Positions 43,418 through 52,328 are shown, numbered from the stretch's first letter. The stretch is 64,000 nucleotides of DNA from an uncultured Bacteroidales bacterium (GCA_934716995.1 CAKUYO010000008.1:25015-89014); one strand, 5' to 3'. Numbers and translations are program-made. Notes: generated by a model not told the origin, from the sequence alone.

Positions 43418-44806
43418 CTATTTGGTCAGATCGGTATATCGGCGGAGGTTGACGCGGTATGCGATGATGGCATCGGTCAGGTTGTTCTCGGCTTGGAGGA
43501 GAGTGGTCTGGGCGGTAAGCAGGTCGGTGATGGTACCCATACCCGCGCGGTAGTTCACGCCCGAAAGGCGGTAGTTCTCGCGGGCAATATCCAAGGCGTG
43601 GCGGTTCTCGCTGACCAACGAGTATGCCTCTATCGTTTTGTCGTATGCCTGCTGCATGCGCAGACTGAGCAACTCGTTGGTGTGTTGCTCTTGCAGGCGT
43701 GCCTGCTCTACGGTGATATTGTCTTCGCGGATTTTATGTCCGGTCTTCCACCAGTCGGTCAGCGGTACGGATACCGAGACAAACACAGCCCCGTTGCCCG
43801 TCTTGCTGCCCAGTCCGTCGCGGAGGAAGTTCGCCTGCATATTGCTGTAGCCGTAGTGCGCCCCCACAGCCACTTGCGGCAGGGCATCGGCGATGTTCAT
43901 ACGGCGTTGCAGTTCGGCAGCACGGACGGAGAGAGATAGGAGAGAGGACTCCAAGACCTCCCCTTGCCCCTCCTTCAGAGGAGGGGGTTGCAGAGCGGAG
44001 TCCGTATGGATGGGTTCTACTTGCAGACTCTCAAGCCCCTCCTCTGAAGGAGGGGTAGGGGAGGTCGTTGGGGAGATTGCTTGCCACAACGCTCTCTTTG
44101 CCAAAGCCAGTCCGTTGTCCAATTGTATCTGTGTGCGGTGGATTTCGGACTGACGGAGTTCCACCTGCAGGAGGTCGGTTTGGAGCGCCAAGCCTGCGCC
44201 CACGGCGGATTGGACGGTGCGATGGATGGTATCTAATAGGGCGGTAACGGCTTGGAGTGTTTGCTGTTTCTCGGTAAGCCCGACCACCAACCAATAACTC
44301 TCCTCCACTTGCTCAAGCAGGTCGCGTTCGGTGATTTGCGTCTGCAGTTGTGCCGCTTCTACGCCCACTTTGGCTAACCGGTTGCCTGCCACAATCTTGC
44401 CGCCCATATAGACGGGTTGCAATGCCGTAACGCCCGCTTGGTAGCCGTATTGGAAGAGCGAAATGGTGTTGTCCTGCCCCAATGCCGCGCCGTAGTTGCC
44501 GTAGAGGGTGGCGAGCAGGTCGCGCACCGAGGCATTGTTGATATCGTTGATGCCCACTTCGAACATCGGGTGCAGACTGTGATACCCGATAGCCGTGGCT
44601 TTCACCTGCGGAAAATAGTTGGTAAAGGCTTGGTTCTTCACCTGTTGCGCCTTCTCTATATCCAACTCCGCCCGACGCAACTCCTTGTTGTTCCGGCGGG
44701 CAAGAGACAGGCAGGAATCAAGGGTAAGCACTTGTGCGTTTCCTGATAGTAGAGGCATTGCCAGTATGGCGATAACCAACAGATATTTAGGGGATATTCT
44801 TTTCAT
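43418..44806 (-). CDS. TolC-family outer-membrane efflux protein with REPIN-like insert
   Basis: 462 residues from ATG 44806. Signal peptide ends at GNAQ. The two long helical-hairpin repeats of TolC are visible: LDSCLSLARRNNKELRRAELDIEKAQQ ... and YRLSGVNYRAGMGTITDLLTAQTTLLQAENNLTDAIIAYRVNLRRYTDL. It should form a periplasm-spanning exit duct. No inner-membrane pump or adaptor gene adjoins it. Near the end of the first repeat the Pro/Ser/Glu-rich segment TTSPTPPSEEG...LQPPPLKEGQGE is foreign to the family. It is encoded by two 31-32-bp near-identical inverted repeats (43955-44065). Translationally coupled to ogt. Confidence 0.9.
   Translation of the reverse strand: MKRISPKYLLVIAILAMPLLSGNAQVLTLDSCLSLARRNNKELRRAELDIEKAQQVKNQAFTNYFPQVKATAIGYHSLHPMFEVGINDINNASVRDLLATLYGNYGAALGQDNTISLFQYGYQAGVTALQPVYMGGKIVAGNRLAKVGVEAAQLQTQITERDLLEQVEESYWLVVGLTEKQQTLQAVTALLDTIHRTVQSAVGAGLALQTDLLQVELRQSEIHRTQIQLDNGLALAKRALWQAISPTTSPTPPSEEGLESLQVEPIHTDSALQPPPLKEGQGEVLESSLLSLSVRAAELQRRMNIADALPQVAVGAHYGYSNMQANFLRDGLGSKTGNGAVFVSVSVPLTDWWKTGHKIREDNITVEQARLQEQHTNELLSLRMQQAYDKTIEAYSLVSENRHALDIARENYRLSGVNYRAGMGTITDLLTAQTTLLQAENNLTDAIIAYRVNLRRYTDLTK
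43955..44065. repeat. REPIN-like inverted repeat pair inside tolC
   Basis: Arm 1 at 43955-43987 and arm 2 at 44036-44065 are near-identical in opposite orientation. Each holds CCCCTCC..GGAGGGG palindromes, with a 48-base spacer. The whole 111 bases are translated without a stop. The arms belong to the family at 37141-37170 and 47016-47042. Confidence 0.85.
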
Positions 44807-45306
44807 CGTTGTTCCAAGTTGAGTAAGTATTTCTTGGCTTCTAATCCGCCGCCATAGCCGGTGAGCGACTTGTCGCTGCCTATCACCCTGTGGCACGGGA
44901 CGAAGATGGAAATAGCATTCGCTCCGTTGGCATTGGCTACTGCCCGCACCGCTTTGGGCATACCGATGCGCATTGCCATTCCGCCATACGAAATAGTCTC
45001 GCCGTACGGAATATGCAGCAGGTCATTCCATACTTTCTTCTGAAAGTCCGTCCCTACAAACAGCAACGGCACATCGAATGCCTTGCGCTTGCCCGCGAAG
45101 TACTCGTCCAATTGGCGGGCAGCCGTTGCGATAACCTCGCAGGTTCCCTCCTGCATATCGGCGTGCAGCAGGTGCATCAGCCGCCTGTCCACAAACCCGC
45201 GGTGTTTCTCCGTCTGCCAGTCGCAAAGGCACAGCCGCCCCTCAAACGCCCCGAGCAACAGTTCCCCGCAAGGCGAAACGTAGCGGTGTATAATGATGTG
45301 GTTCAT
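44803..45306 (-). CDS. ogt: Methylated-DNA-protein cysteine methyltransferase
   Basis: 167 residues. The acceptor Cys138 lies in the invariant PCHRV, preceded by FQKKVWNDLLHIPYGETISYGGMAMRIGMPKAVRAVANANGANAI. It removes alkyl groups from O6-alkylguanine in a single-turnover reaction. The stop overlaps the tolC start (ATGA), which couples DNA repair and efflux translation. Promoter at 45354-45361. Confidence 0.95.
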   Translation of the reverse strand: MNHIIIHRYVSPCGELLLGAFEGRLCLCDWQTEKHRGFVDRRLMHLLHADMQEGTCEVIATAARQLDEYFAGKRKAFDVPLLFVGTDFQKKVWNDLLHIPYGETISYGGMAMRIGMPKAVRAVANANGANAISIFVPCHRVIGSDKSLTGYGGGLEAKKYLLNLEQR

Positions 45307-45353
45307 TTGTTTGATAATGTGGTTTATCTGCTTATTATTCTTCTTTTACGCTG

Positions 45354-45361
45354 CAAAAGTA
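45354..45361 (-). promoter_or_regulatory. -7 box TACTTTTG for ogt-tolC
   Basis: Read as AAAAAAGCCGTACTTTTGCA on the minus strand, 48 bases before the ogt start. Confidence 0.75.
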
Positions 45362-45490
45362 CGGCTTTTTTCGGATATATGCAAGCAAGTACTTACAAAT
45401 ATGTAAAATTTAATATAAACAATACTCAATCAGTACTCAATCCTATACTTAATACCTCTGCCATAAAACAATACCTTTATGCTATCAAGA

Positions 45491-45549
45491 GTAGGTGATT
45501 AGTGGGTGATTCCGCTTAGGATAGGCTTAGGATGCGCATAGGATAGACC
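45491..45549 (+). repeat. Composite 11-bp tandem array
   Basis: Units start at 45491 and 45502 (GTGGGTGATT type), then spacer CGCTTA, then GGAT units at 45519, 45530 and 45541. It matches 19160-19209 in order and spacer. Confidence 0.9.
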
Positions 45550-45704
45550 TGTCATAGCAGGGGCATCCGGCGTGGCACTAAAGTTCCCGTTTAGCAACTT
45601 AATGGTCAATTAACGATAATTAACGGATAACCAAAAGTGTGGCAGGAAAGTGGAAAAATTGGTGAAAATGCAAAGTACATATTGCAAATTCGGAATAATT
45701 ATAG

Positions 45705-45712
45705 TAATTTTG
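45705..45712 (+). promoter_or_regulatory. -7 box TAATTTTG for the AAA ATPase gene
   Basis: Lies 66 bases upstream of the chosen ATG 45779 and within the longer upstream frame, so that longer frame is not used. Confidence 0.7.
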
Positions 45713-45778
45713 CAGCGCAATTTGTATTGCGTAGTGCGCAATTACAGAGATATACCATTAAACAGCATATCTTACACT

Positions 45779-47005
45779 ATGTTAGAACCTTTTTTCCGAA
45801 TACACGACTATCTGGTAGAGCACTCCGAAATGCCTATCCGACGCCTATTGATGGACGAAATCGACTGGAACGACCGCCTCATTGCCATCAAAGGCGGACG
45901 CGGTGTCGGAAAAACCGATTTCTTGTTGGCACGCGCCAAGGAGATAGAGAGCAAGGAAAAACCGCTCTACCCCGATCTGAACGCTAAAAAGCGCAAGTCG
46001 GCAGTGCGGCACTCGTGCTTGTATGTGAATTTGAACAATTTTTATTTCACGGAGCACTCTATCGTGGAGTTCGCTGGAATGTTCGTGAAAGCGGGCGGGC
46101 ATACGCTGTTGCTGGATCAGATGTTCAAGTATCCCAACTGGTCGAAGGAACTGAAGAAATGTTACGATAAGTACAAAGACCTGCATATAGTGTTCTCGGC
46201 GTCGCCCGTAATGCGACTCATAGAGGACAACAAAGACATCGCCGGCATTGTAAAGATGTATAACCTGCGCGGTTTCTCGTTCCGCGAGTACCTGAACTTG
46301 CAGACGGGGCTCACTTTCCGCCCCTATACATTGGAGGACATCCTGCACAGCCACGCTTCCATCGCCCGCGAGATATGCGAACACGTACACCCGCTGGAGT
46401 ATTTCAAAGACTATCTGGAGCACGGCTATTACCCGTCCTATCTGGAGCGCAAGAATTTTGAAGAGGACTTGCTCAAGACGATGAATATGATGCTTGAGGT
46501 GGATGTGCTGATGATCAAGCAGATTGACGTGGCGTGCCTGCCCAAACTGCGGCGGCTGCTCTACATTATGCTCAAAGAGACGCCTTGCACACTGAATGTG
46601 AGCAATATATCGGACGAGATTGACCTGTCGCGTGCCACTACGATGAACTATATCAAGTACCTCAAGGACGCACGGTTGCTCAACCTTCTGTATATGGAGG
46701 GCAAGCAGTTCCCGATGAAGCCTTCGAAAGTGTATATGCAGAATACCAACATTGCGCATATGATTGCCACGCGCGAACTGTCGCAGCAGGATGTGTACGA
46801 GACCTGTTTCTACTGCAGTCTGCACGGCGGACACAAGGTGAACGCCACGGAGCGCAATGCGATGTTTATCGTGGACGGAAAATACTATTTCGATGTGAAG
46901 ACCGATATTCCTGCACGCGAGAGCATCCGCCCCTGCGCAGTGGGTAACATCGAGACGGGCAGGGGAAACTTGATCCCGCTGTGGTTGCTCGGGTTCTTGT
47001 ATTAG
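45779..47005 (+). CDS. AAA_14-type ATPase (archaeal-ATPase-like family)
   Basis: 408 residues. N-terminal helix (MLEPFFRIHDYLVEHSEMPIRRLLMDEIDW), Walker A KGGRGVGKTDFLL (about 36-45), sensor 1 DLHIVFSASPVMRLIEDN, then YNLRGFSFREYLNLQTG. A winged-helix region follows (TPCTLNVSNISDEIDLSRATTMNYIKYLKDARLLNLL), then a C-terminal region resembling a DUF4143-like nuclease fold (KVNATERNAMFIVDGKYYFDVKT). These ATPases are common in gut Bacteroidota, often in many copies; their cellular role is not established. Confidence 0.85.
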   Translation: MLEPFFRIHDYLVEHSEMPIRRLLMDEIDWNDRLIAIKGGRGVGKTDFLLARAKEIESKEKPLYPDLNAKKRKSAVRHSCLYVNLNNFYFTEHSIVEFAGMFVKAGGHTLLLDQMFKYPNWSKELKKCYDKYKDLHIVFSASPVMRLIEDNKDIAGIVKMYNLRGFSFREYLNLQTGLTFRPYTLEDILHSHASIAREICEHVHPLEYFKDYLEHGYYPSYLERKNFEEDLLKTMNMMLEVDVLMIKQIDVACLPKLRRLLYIMLKETPCTLNVSNISDEIDLSRATTMNYIKYLKDARLLNLLYMEGKQFPMKPSKVYMQNTNIAHMIATRELSQQDVYETCFYCSLHGGHKVNATERNAMFIVDGKYYFDVKTDIPARESIRPCAVGNIETGRGNLIPLWLLGFLY

Positions 47006-47015
47006 GAGAACTTTT

Positions 47016-47091
47016 GACCTCCCCGCCCCCTCCAAAGGAGGGACTCGCAGAATGGGGCTTATTAGACCCATTAGCCCAATTAGACCAATAA
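47016..47091 (+). repeat. CTCCCC...GGGG palindrome plus ATTAGACC 9-bp array
   Basis: Palindrome at 47016-47042 followed by AATGGGGCTTATTAGACC and further 9-bp units up to 47091. Same architecture as 37141-37218. Confidence 0.85.
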
Positions 47092-47132
47092 ATACTACAA
47101 AAAATCAACTCAATAAACTAATTACAAAAAAG

Positions 47133-50100
47133 ATGAAAGAAAAAAAGTTTATGACGTGTGATGGTAACGCTGCTGCGGCGCATATCGCGTATATGTTCAC
47201 CGAGGTGGCGGCTATCTATCCTATCACGCCGAGTTCGCCTATGGCAGAGAACGTAGACGAGTGGGCTGCTGCCGGGCGTAAGAACATGTTCGGCGAGACG
47301 GTGATGGTTCAGGAGATGCAATCGGAGGGCGGTGCTGCCGGTGCAGTACACGGTGCGCTCAATGCCGGTGCGCTGACCACTACGTTTACTGCTTCGCAGG
47401 GTCTGTTGCTGATGATTCCGAACATGTACAAGATTGCGGGCGAATTGATTCCTACCGTCTTCCACGTATCGGCTCGTACGCTGGCAAGCCACGTGCTTTG
47501 TATCTTTGGCGACCATCAGGACGTGATGGCTTGCCGTCAGACCGGTTTCGCTATGCTCGCCGAGGGCAGCGTACAGGAGGTGATGGACCTCGCCGGTGTG
47601 GCTCACCTCTCTACTATCAAGAGCCGTGTGCCGTTCCTTAACTTCTTCGACGGTTTCCGTACCAGCCACGAGTATCAGAAGATTGAGGTGGTGGATATGG
47701 AAGACCTCCGTCCGCTGGTGGATATGGAGGCGCTGCAGGAGTTCCGCGAGCGTGCTTTGAGTCCTATGCACCCTGTTATGAAGGGTATGGCAGAGAACCC
47801 CGATGTATTCTTCACTCACCGCGAGAGTTGCAACTCGTACTACGACGCTGTGGCTGACATCGTGAGCGACTATATGGACAAGATTTCGGAGATTACCGGC
47901 CGCAAATACCGTCCGTTCAACTACTACGGTGCCGCTGATGCCGAGAACATCATCATCTGTATGGGTTCGGCTTGTGAGGCTATCCGCGAAGTGATTGACT
48001 ACGAGGCTGCCAAGGGCAACAACAAGTTGGGTATGATCAATGTACACCTCTATCGTCCGTTCAGCCTGAAATACCTGAAAGAGGCACTGCCCGCTTCGGT
48101 AAAACGTATCTGCGTGCTCGACCGTACCAAGGAGCCGGGTGCCAACGGCGAACCGCTTTACCTCGATGTAAAAGACGCTCTTGACGAACTCGGATTGAAC
48201 AATATCCTCGTTGTCGGCGGCCGCTACGGTTTGGGCTCCAACGATACCACGCCTGCACAGATGCTGGCTGTTTACGAGAACCTCGCTCTGCCGTGCCCGA
48301 AGAACCACTTCACCGTAGGTATCAACGACGATGTTACCTTCACTTCGCTCCCCGTCGGTGAGGAAATCGCTATGGGCGGCAAGGGTATGTTCCAGGCGAA
48401 ATTCTACGGCTTGGGTGCTGACGGTACCGTGGGTGCCAACAAGAACTCGGTAAAGATCATCGGTGATACCACCGACAAATACTGCCAGGCATACTTCTCC
48501 TACGACTCGAAGAAATCGGGCGGTTTCACCTGCTCGCACCTCCGTTTCGGCGACGAACCTATCCATTCCACCTATCTCGTTACCACGCCTAACTTTGTGG
48601 CTTGCCACGTACAGGCATACCTCCACATGTACGATGTTACACGCGGTCTGCAGAAGGGCGGTACCTTCCTCTTGAATACTATCTGGGAGGGCGAAGAGTT
48701 GGCTAAGAACCTGCCGAACAAAGTGAAGAAATACTTTGCAGACAACAATATCAAGGTGTATTACATCAACGCTACCAAGATTGCTCAGGAGATTGGTCTC
48801 GGCAACCGTACCAACACCATCCTCCAGTCGGCATTCTTCCGTATTACGGGTGTTATCCCTGTAGAGAAAGCCGTTGAGGAGATGAAACACTTCATCGTGA
48901 AGTCGTATGGCAAGAAGGGCGAGGATGTGGTCAACAAGAACTATGCAGCCGTGGATCGCGGTGGTGAGTACCACCTGCTCGACATCGACCCCGCTTGGTC
49001 GAACCTGGACGTTAATGCCGACGTGGTCAAACCGACCGACGGCGACGATTTCATCAACAACGTGGTTCGTCCTATCAATGGCCAGGACGGTGACTTGCTG
49101 CCTGTTTCCGCATTCAAGGGTATCGAAGACGGTACATGGCCGTCGGGTACCGCCAAATACGAGAAACGCGGAGTGTCCGCTTTCGTACCGGTTTGGAACG
49201 CAGACAACTGTATCGAGTGCAACAAGTGTGCTTATGTCTGCCCTCACGCTTGCATCCGTCCGTTTGTGGCTGATGACGAGGAAGTCAAAGGTATCAACGG
49301 TGCAACGCGCGAGATGAAAGCACCTGCTGCTCTCAAGGGTATGCATTTCCGTATGCAGGTGGGCGTTATGGACTGCCTCGGCTGCGGCAACTGCGTCGAT
49401 GTCTGCCCGGGTAATCCGAAACTCGGCAAAGCCCTCACTATGGTTCCGCTCGAGGGACAAGAGGCTGAGGCTGCCAATTGGAACTACTGCGTGGAGAACG
49501 TCAAGAGCAAGCAACATCTCGTTGATATCCAGTCGAATGTCAAGAACTCGCAGTTCGCTACTCCGCTGTTTGAGTTCTCGGGCGCATGCTCGGGTTGCGG
49601 TGAGACTCCGTACTTGAAACTCATCAGCCAACTCTTCGGTGACCGTGAGATTGCGGCTAACGCTACGGGTTGTACCTCCATCTACTCGGGTTCCGTACCT
49701 TCCACTCCTTATACCACCAATGACAAAGGACACGGTCCGGCATGGTCGAATTCGCTGTTCGAGGACTTCTGCGAGTACGGTCTCGGTATGCAGATTGCAC
49801 ACCGTAAGATGCGCGAGCGTCTGGCTTCGTTGATGACCAAGGCGCAAGAGTGCACCTGCTGCTCCGACGAACTGAAGGCTATGTTCAAGGAATGGCTTGA
49901 GAACCAGCAGAGTGCAGAGGTTACCAAACGTCTCTACGAACCTATGGTGGCTGCTATGGAGGCGTGCGGTTGCGACACCTGCAAAGAGATTCTCAAATAC
50001 AAAGACCATATCGTCAAACGCAGCCAGTGGATTATCGGTGGTGACGGTGCTTCCTACGACATCGGATACGGTGGACTCGACCACGTCATCGCTTCGGGTG

Positions 50101-50720
50101 AGGATGTCAATATCCTCGTACTCGATACCGAGGTGTACTCCAACACCGGCGGACAGGCTTCCAAATCGACGCCTCTCGGTGCGATTGCCAAGTTTGCCGC
50201 TATGGGGAAGCGCGTGCGCAAGAAAGACCTTGGTATGATTGCCACCACCTATGGTTATGTCTATGTGGCTCAAATCGCTATGGGTGCCGACCAGGCACAG
50301 ACCCTCAAGGCTATCCGCGAGGCTGAGGCTTATCCCGGACCGTCGCTCATCATCGCTTACGCTCCGTGTATCAACCATGGTCTGAAAGCCGGTATGGGCA
50401 AGAGCCAGGCAGAGGAGGCGAAAGCCGTTGAATGTGGTTACTGGCACTTGTGGCGTTACAACCCCGAGTTGGAGAACGAGGGCAAGAATCCGTTCTCGCT
50501 CGATTCGAAGGAGCCGCAGTGGGATAAGTTCGAAGACTATCTGAAGGGCGAGGTGCGTTTCGCTTCGGTGATGAAGCAGTACCCGACCGAGGCTGCCGAT
50601 CTGTTCCGCGCTGCGCGTGACAACGCACAATGGCGTTACCGCTCCTACCAGCGTATGCTCCAGACCTCTTGGCAACCCTTCAACGAGGAGTCGGAAGACA
50701 AATCCACGCAGGGCAAGTAA
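47133..50720 (+). CDS. nifJ: Pyruvate:ferredoxin (flavodoxin) oxidoreductase
   Basis: 1195 residues as a single chain, the NifJ/PFOR architecture. Domain I binds pyruvate and TPP (AAHIAYMFTEVAAIYPITPSSPMAENVDEWA). The gamma domain at about 430-600 includes DTTDKYCQAYFSYDSKKSGG. Two 4Fe-4S clusters are at CIECNKCAYVCPHAC and CLGCGNCVDVCPGNP (about 695-770). The C-terminal TPP domain has GDGASYDIGYGGLDH and LDTEVYSNTGGQASKSTPLG, with cluster-binding Cys residues near CSGCGETPYLK. It splits pyruvate to acetyl-CoA and CO2, reducing ferredoxin. The start is ATG 47133; the upstream frame is only 9-bp repeat DNA. Codon use is strongly biased, as expected for an abundant enzyme. Confidence 0.97.
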   Translation: MKEKKFMTCDGNAAAAHIAYMFTEVAAIYPITPSSPMAENVDEWAAAGRKNMFGETVMVQEMQSEGGAAGAVHGALNAGALTTTFTASQGLLLMIPNMYKIAGELIPTVFHVSARTLASHVLCIFGDHQDVMACRQTGFAMLAEGSVQEVMDLAGVAHLSTIKSRVPFLNFFDGFRTSHEYQKIEVVDMEDLRPLVDMEALQEFRERALSPMHPVMKGMAENPDVFFTHRESCNSYYDAVADIVSDYMDKISEITGRKYRPFNYYGAADAENIIICMGSACEAIREVIDYEAAKGNNKLGMINVHLYRPFSLKYLKEALPASVKRICVLDRTKEPGANGEPLYLDVKDALDELGLNNILVVGGRYGLGSNDTTPAQMLAVYENLALPCPKNHFTVGINDDVTFTSLPVGEEIAMGGKGMFQAKFYGLGADGTVGANKNSVKIIGDTTDKYCQAYFSYDSKKSGGFTCSHLRFGDEPIHSTYLVTTPNFVACHVQAYLHMYDVTRGLQKGGTFLLNTIWEGEELAKNLPNKVKKYFADNNIKVYYINATKIAQEIGLGNRTNTILQSAFFRITGVIPVEKAVEEMKHFIVKSYGKKGEDVVNKNYAAVDRGGEYHLLDIDPAWSNLDVNADVVKPTDGDDFINNVVRPINGQDGDLLPVSAFKGIEDGTWPSGTAKYEKRGVSAFVPVWNADNCIECNKCAYVCPHACIRPFVADDEEVKGINGATREMKAPAALKGMHFRMQVGVMDCLGCGNCVDVCPGNPKLGKALTMVPLEGQEAEAANWNYCVENVKSKQHLVDIQSNVKNSQFATPLFEFSGACSGCGETPYLKLISQLFGDREIAANATGCTSIYSGSVPSTPYTTNDKGHGPAWSNSLFEDFCEYGLGMQIAHRKMRERLASLMTKAQECTCCSDELKAMFKEWLENQQSAEVTKRLYEPMVAAMEACGCDTCKEILKYKDHIVKRSQWIIGGDGASYDIGYGGLDHVIASGEDVNILVLDTEVYSNTGGQASKSTPLGAIAKFAAMGKRVRKKDLGMIATTYGYVYVAQIAMGADQAQTLKAIREAEAYPGPSLIIAYAPCINHGLKAGMGKSQAEEAKAVECGYWHLWRYNPELENEGKNPFSLDSKEPQWDKFEDYLKGEVRFASVMKQYPTEAADLFRAARDNAQWRYRSYQRMLQTSWQPFNEESEDKSTQGK

Positions 50721-50736
50721 GGTGTATGGAGAGTGT

Positions 50737-50760
50737 GGGGACGACGCATCTCGCGTCGTC
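50737..50760 (+). repeat. GGGGACGACGC palindrome
   Basis: GACGACGC/GCGTCGTC stem with one mismatch, 16 bases after the nifJ stop. Same family as 34668-34691 and 52020-52043. Confidence 0.85.
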
Positions 50761-50793
50761 ATTTTCCACAATTCTTTTGTAAATAGAAAGTAG

Positions 50794-50830
50794 AAAGAGA
50801 CTGCCTGTCAAACGTAGGCAGTCTCTTTTT
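50794..50830. terminator. Bidirectional terminator between nifJ and the HNH gene
   Basis: 13-bp stem AAAGAGACTGCCT/AGGCAGTCTCTTT with flanking A and T runs, placed between convergent genes. Confidence 0.95.
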
Positions 50831-50869
50831 ATTATCATAAGCCCATTCTCTGGAGATAGGCGCGGTCTC

Positions 50870-51955
50870 TTATTTTGCGCTCTTGCGTCTGTTGCACTCC
50901 CTGCAGAGCATCTGGCAGTTCGCTGCCACCGTCCGCCCGCCTTTCGCCCACGGCGTGATATGGTCGGCTTCCATCTCCTCCAACTCGAAATGCTTGCCGC
51001 AAACCGCGCAAATGCCCTGCTGCCGCTCGTACACCTCCCGCCGCATGTTCGCGTCGAAAGCACGGATACCGAGATGGTGCTCGTCGCCGTCGAACACGTA
51101 CCAATAGATACCCCGTTTGTTCTCCACATCGCTGTCCGCCATCAGCCTGCCCACGCGCTCTTCTATCTCGTTGGGGTTCACCGCCGCGTCCTTGTACCGG
51201 TTGTAAATCGCACCCCAGTCCACGCCTTTCATCTCGCGGCGGTACTTGTGGAACACCGCCTGCACCCAACTGATTACCTGTTGGAAATAGTACCACAACG
51301 CCCCCGCGTCCGTGTCCGAGATGCTGTGCCGCGCCATATAGTCCTCTATCCGGTTGCCTGAAATCCAGCGCAGTACGGTCTCCAAGTAGTCCTGCTGGAT
51401 AGGCGAGCCTTGCACGTATTTGTTGCCCATCAGGTACGCCCCGCAGTTCGACTTCGAGAAGTACCGTTTCGCGTCCGACAGCCACGGCGACGCATATACC
51501 GCATTGAGCAACTCCTGATTGGTCAGCCGTTTGCCCGCGATGTTGATGGTCTTGAACCATTTCAGTTTCTCGCTGTCCGTCCCTTTGCACAGATACACGC
51601 ACAGCCGGTAGTCCAGTATCTGCGCCTGTTGGTCGGCGGGCAGGTTGCCGAAATAGTTGAACATATACGCGAAGTCGCCGTTCACGTACTGGCATATCGA
51701 AATCGTCCGTTGCTGCCCGTCGATAATCTCGTAGGTGCCGTCCTCCCGCACCGCCCAGTACATTACATTGAGCGGATAATCCTTTGTTACTGTGTCAATT
51801 ACCGCCTCCCGCTCTTTGTCGTTATACACAAACTCCCGCTGGTACGGCGGCCGCACGTCCAACCGTCCGCCAAAGGCTTTCACGCCCGCTTCTTGGTTGT
51901 CCGCATACCCCTCGGTCAGTTCCCGAATGGTAATCTTCCGTTCTACTATCTCCAT
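50870..51955 (-). CDS. DUF262-HNH nuclease (GmrSD-like single-chain)
   Basis: 361 residues. The N-terminal DUF262 domain has the ParB-like nucleotide motif DGQQR at 79-83, with PYQREFVYNDKEREAVIDTV before it and KLKWFKTINIAGKRLTNQELLNAV after. The C-terminal HNH domain has zinc pairs Cys316/Cys319 and Cys351/Cys354, the catalytic Asp331-His332 in EADHITPWAKGG, and Asn346. DUF262-HNH proteins include modification-dependent restriction enzymes (GmrSD, SspE relatives), so DNA cleavage in phage defence is the likely role. An adenine methyltransferase lies 444 bases upstream on the same strand. Whether the two act together is unproven. Confidence 0.88.
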   Translation of the reverse strand: MEIVERKITIRELTEGYADNQEAGVKAFGGRLDVRPPYQREFVYNDKEREAVIDTVTKDYPLNVMYWAVREDGTYEIIDGQQRTISICQYVNGDFAYMFNYFGNLPADQQAQILDYRLCVYLCKGTDSEKLKWFKTINIAGKRLTNQELLNAVYASPWLSDAKRYFSKSNCGAYLMGNKYVQGSPIQQDYLETVLRWISGNRIEDYMARHSISDTDAGALWYYFQQVISWVQAVFHKYRREMKGVDWGAIYNRYKDAAVNPNEIEERVGRLMADSDVENKRGIYWYVFDGDEHHLGIRAFDANMRREVYERQQGICAVCGKHFELEEMEADHITPWAKGGRTVAANCQMLCRECNRRKSAK

Positions 51956-52019
51956 ATTGTTCTCCGTTTAGTTGTTAGTTCTCCGTTAATTGCCGTATAA
52001 TTAGCCGTTAATGCTTTGT

Positions 52020-52094
52020 GGGGACGACGCGTCCCGCGTCGTCAAAGTTATGTCCGATGCCCTCTCCGGGGACGCGGGCGCCCCGCCCGCGGTT
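52020..52094 (+). repeat. Two GGGGACG palindromes in tandem
   Basis: 52020-52043 forms GACGACGCG-TCC-CGCGTCGTC (perfect 9-bp stem). 52068-52094 forms CGCGGGCG/CGCCCGCG, where 9455-9482 has CGCGGACG/CGTCCGCG, a compensatory change. Confidence 0.9.
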
Positions 52095-52221
52095 TACCTC
52101 CATTAATGCCCATTAAAACGCCATTAAAAGGTTCTCCGTTAATGCCCGTTAATTATTCCTTAATGCCCCCTTATCCACCATATTCGTCTTATTAGCCCTA
52201 TTAGCCCCATTTGACCTATTC

Positions 52222-52254
52222 TATATTGTTTCTTAGCAGGGCGATACTATCGCC
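52222..52254 (+). repeat. 33-bp interspersed repeat, second copy
   Basis: Matches 759-790 (minus strand) except for one extra G, including the palindrome CGATACTATCG. Confidence 0.85.
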
Positions 52255-52258
52255 ATCC

Positions 52259-52286
52259 TTCAAAAAGTGCTTTTTGTTAAGATTTT
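52259..52286 (+). repeat. 28-bp direct repeat, left copy
   Basis: Identical to 54073-54100 at 27 of 28 positions. The pair brackets the methyltransferase gene and its leader. Confidence 0.88.
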
Positions 52287-52328
52287 TCTCCCTTTCGTCC
52301 CTCTCAAAAAGTCGCTTCAATCAGCATA

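Larger units (their letters stand above)
45307..45778. other. 472-base divergent intergenic region
   Basis: Carries the ogt promoter at 45354-45361 (minus), AACTCAATCAGTACTCAATC-like short repeats near 45420-45440, and the composite 11-bp array at 45491-45549. AATTAACG repeats lie near 45606-45630, and a plus-strand promoter at 45705-45712. No gene seen. Confidence 0.75.

Noticed and set aside
43955..44065. Invertible promoter or site-specific inversion region
   Set aside because: The spacer is only 48 bp, lies within a coding frame and contains no promoter box; no invertase gene is nearby.
45491..45549. CRISPR array
   Set aside because: The units are 11 bp and directly adjacent with no spacers; no cas genes are in the window.
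47118..50771. 1217-residue open frame opposite nifJ
   Set aside because: A shadow of strongly biased codon use in nifJ; no domain or promoter supports it.
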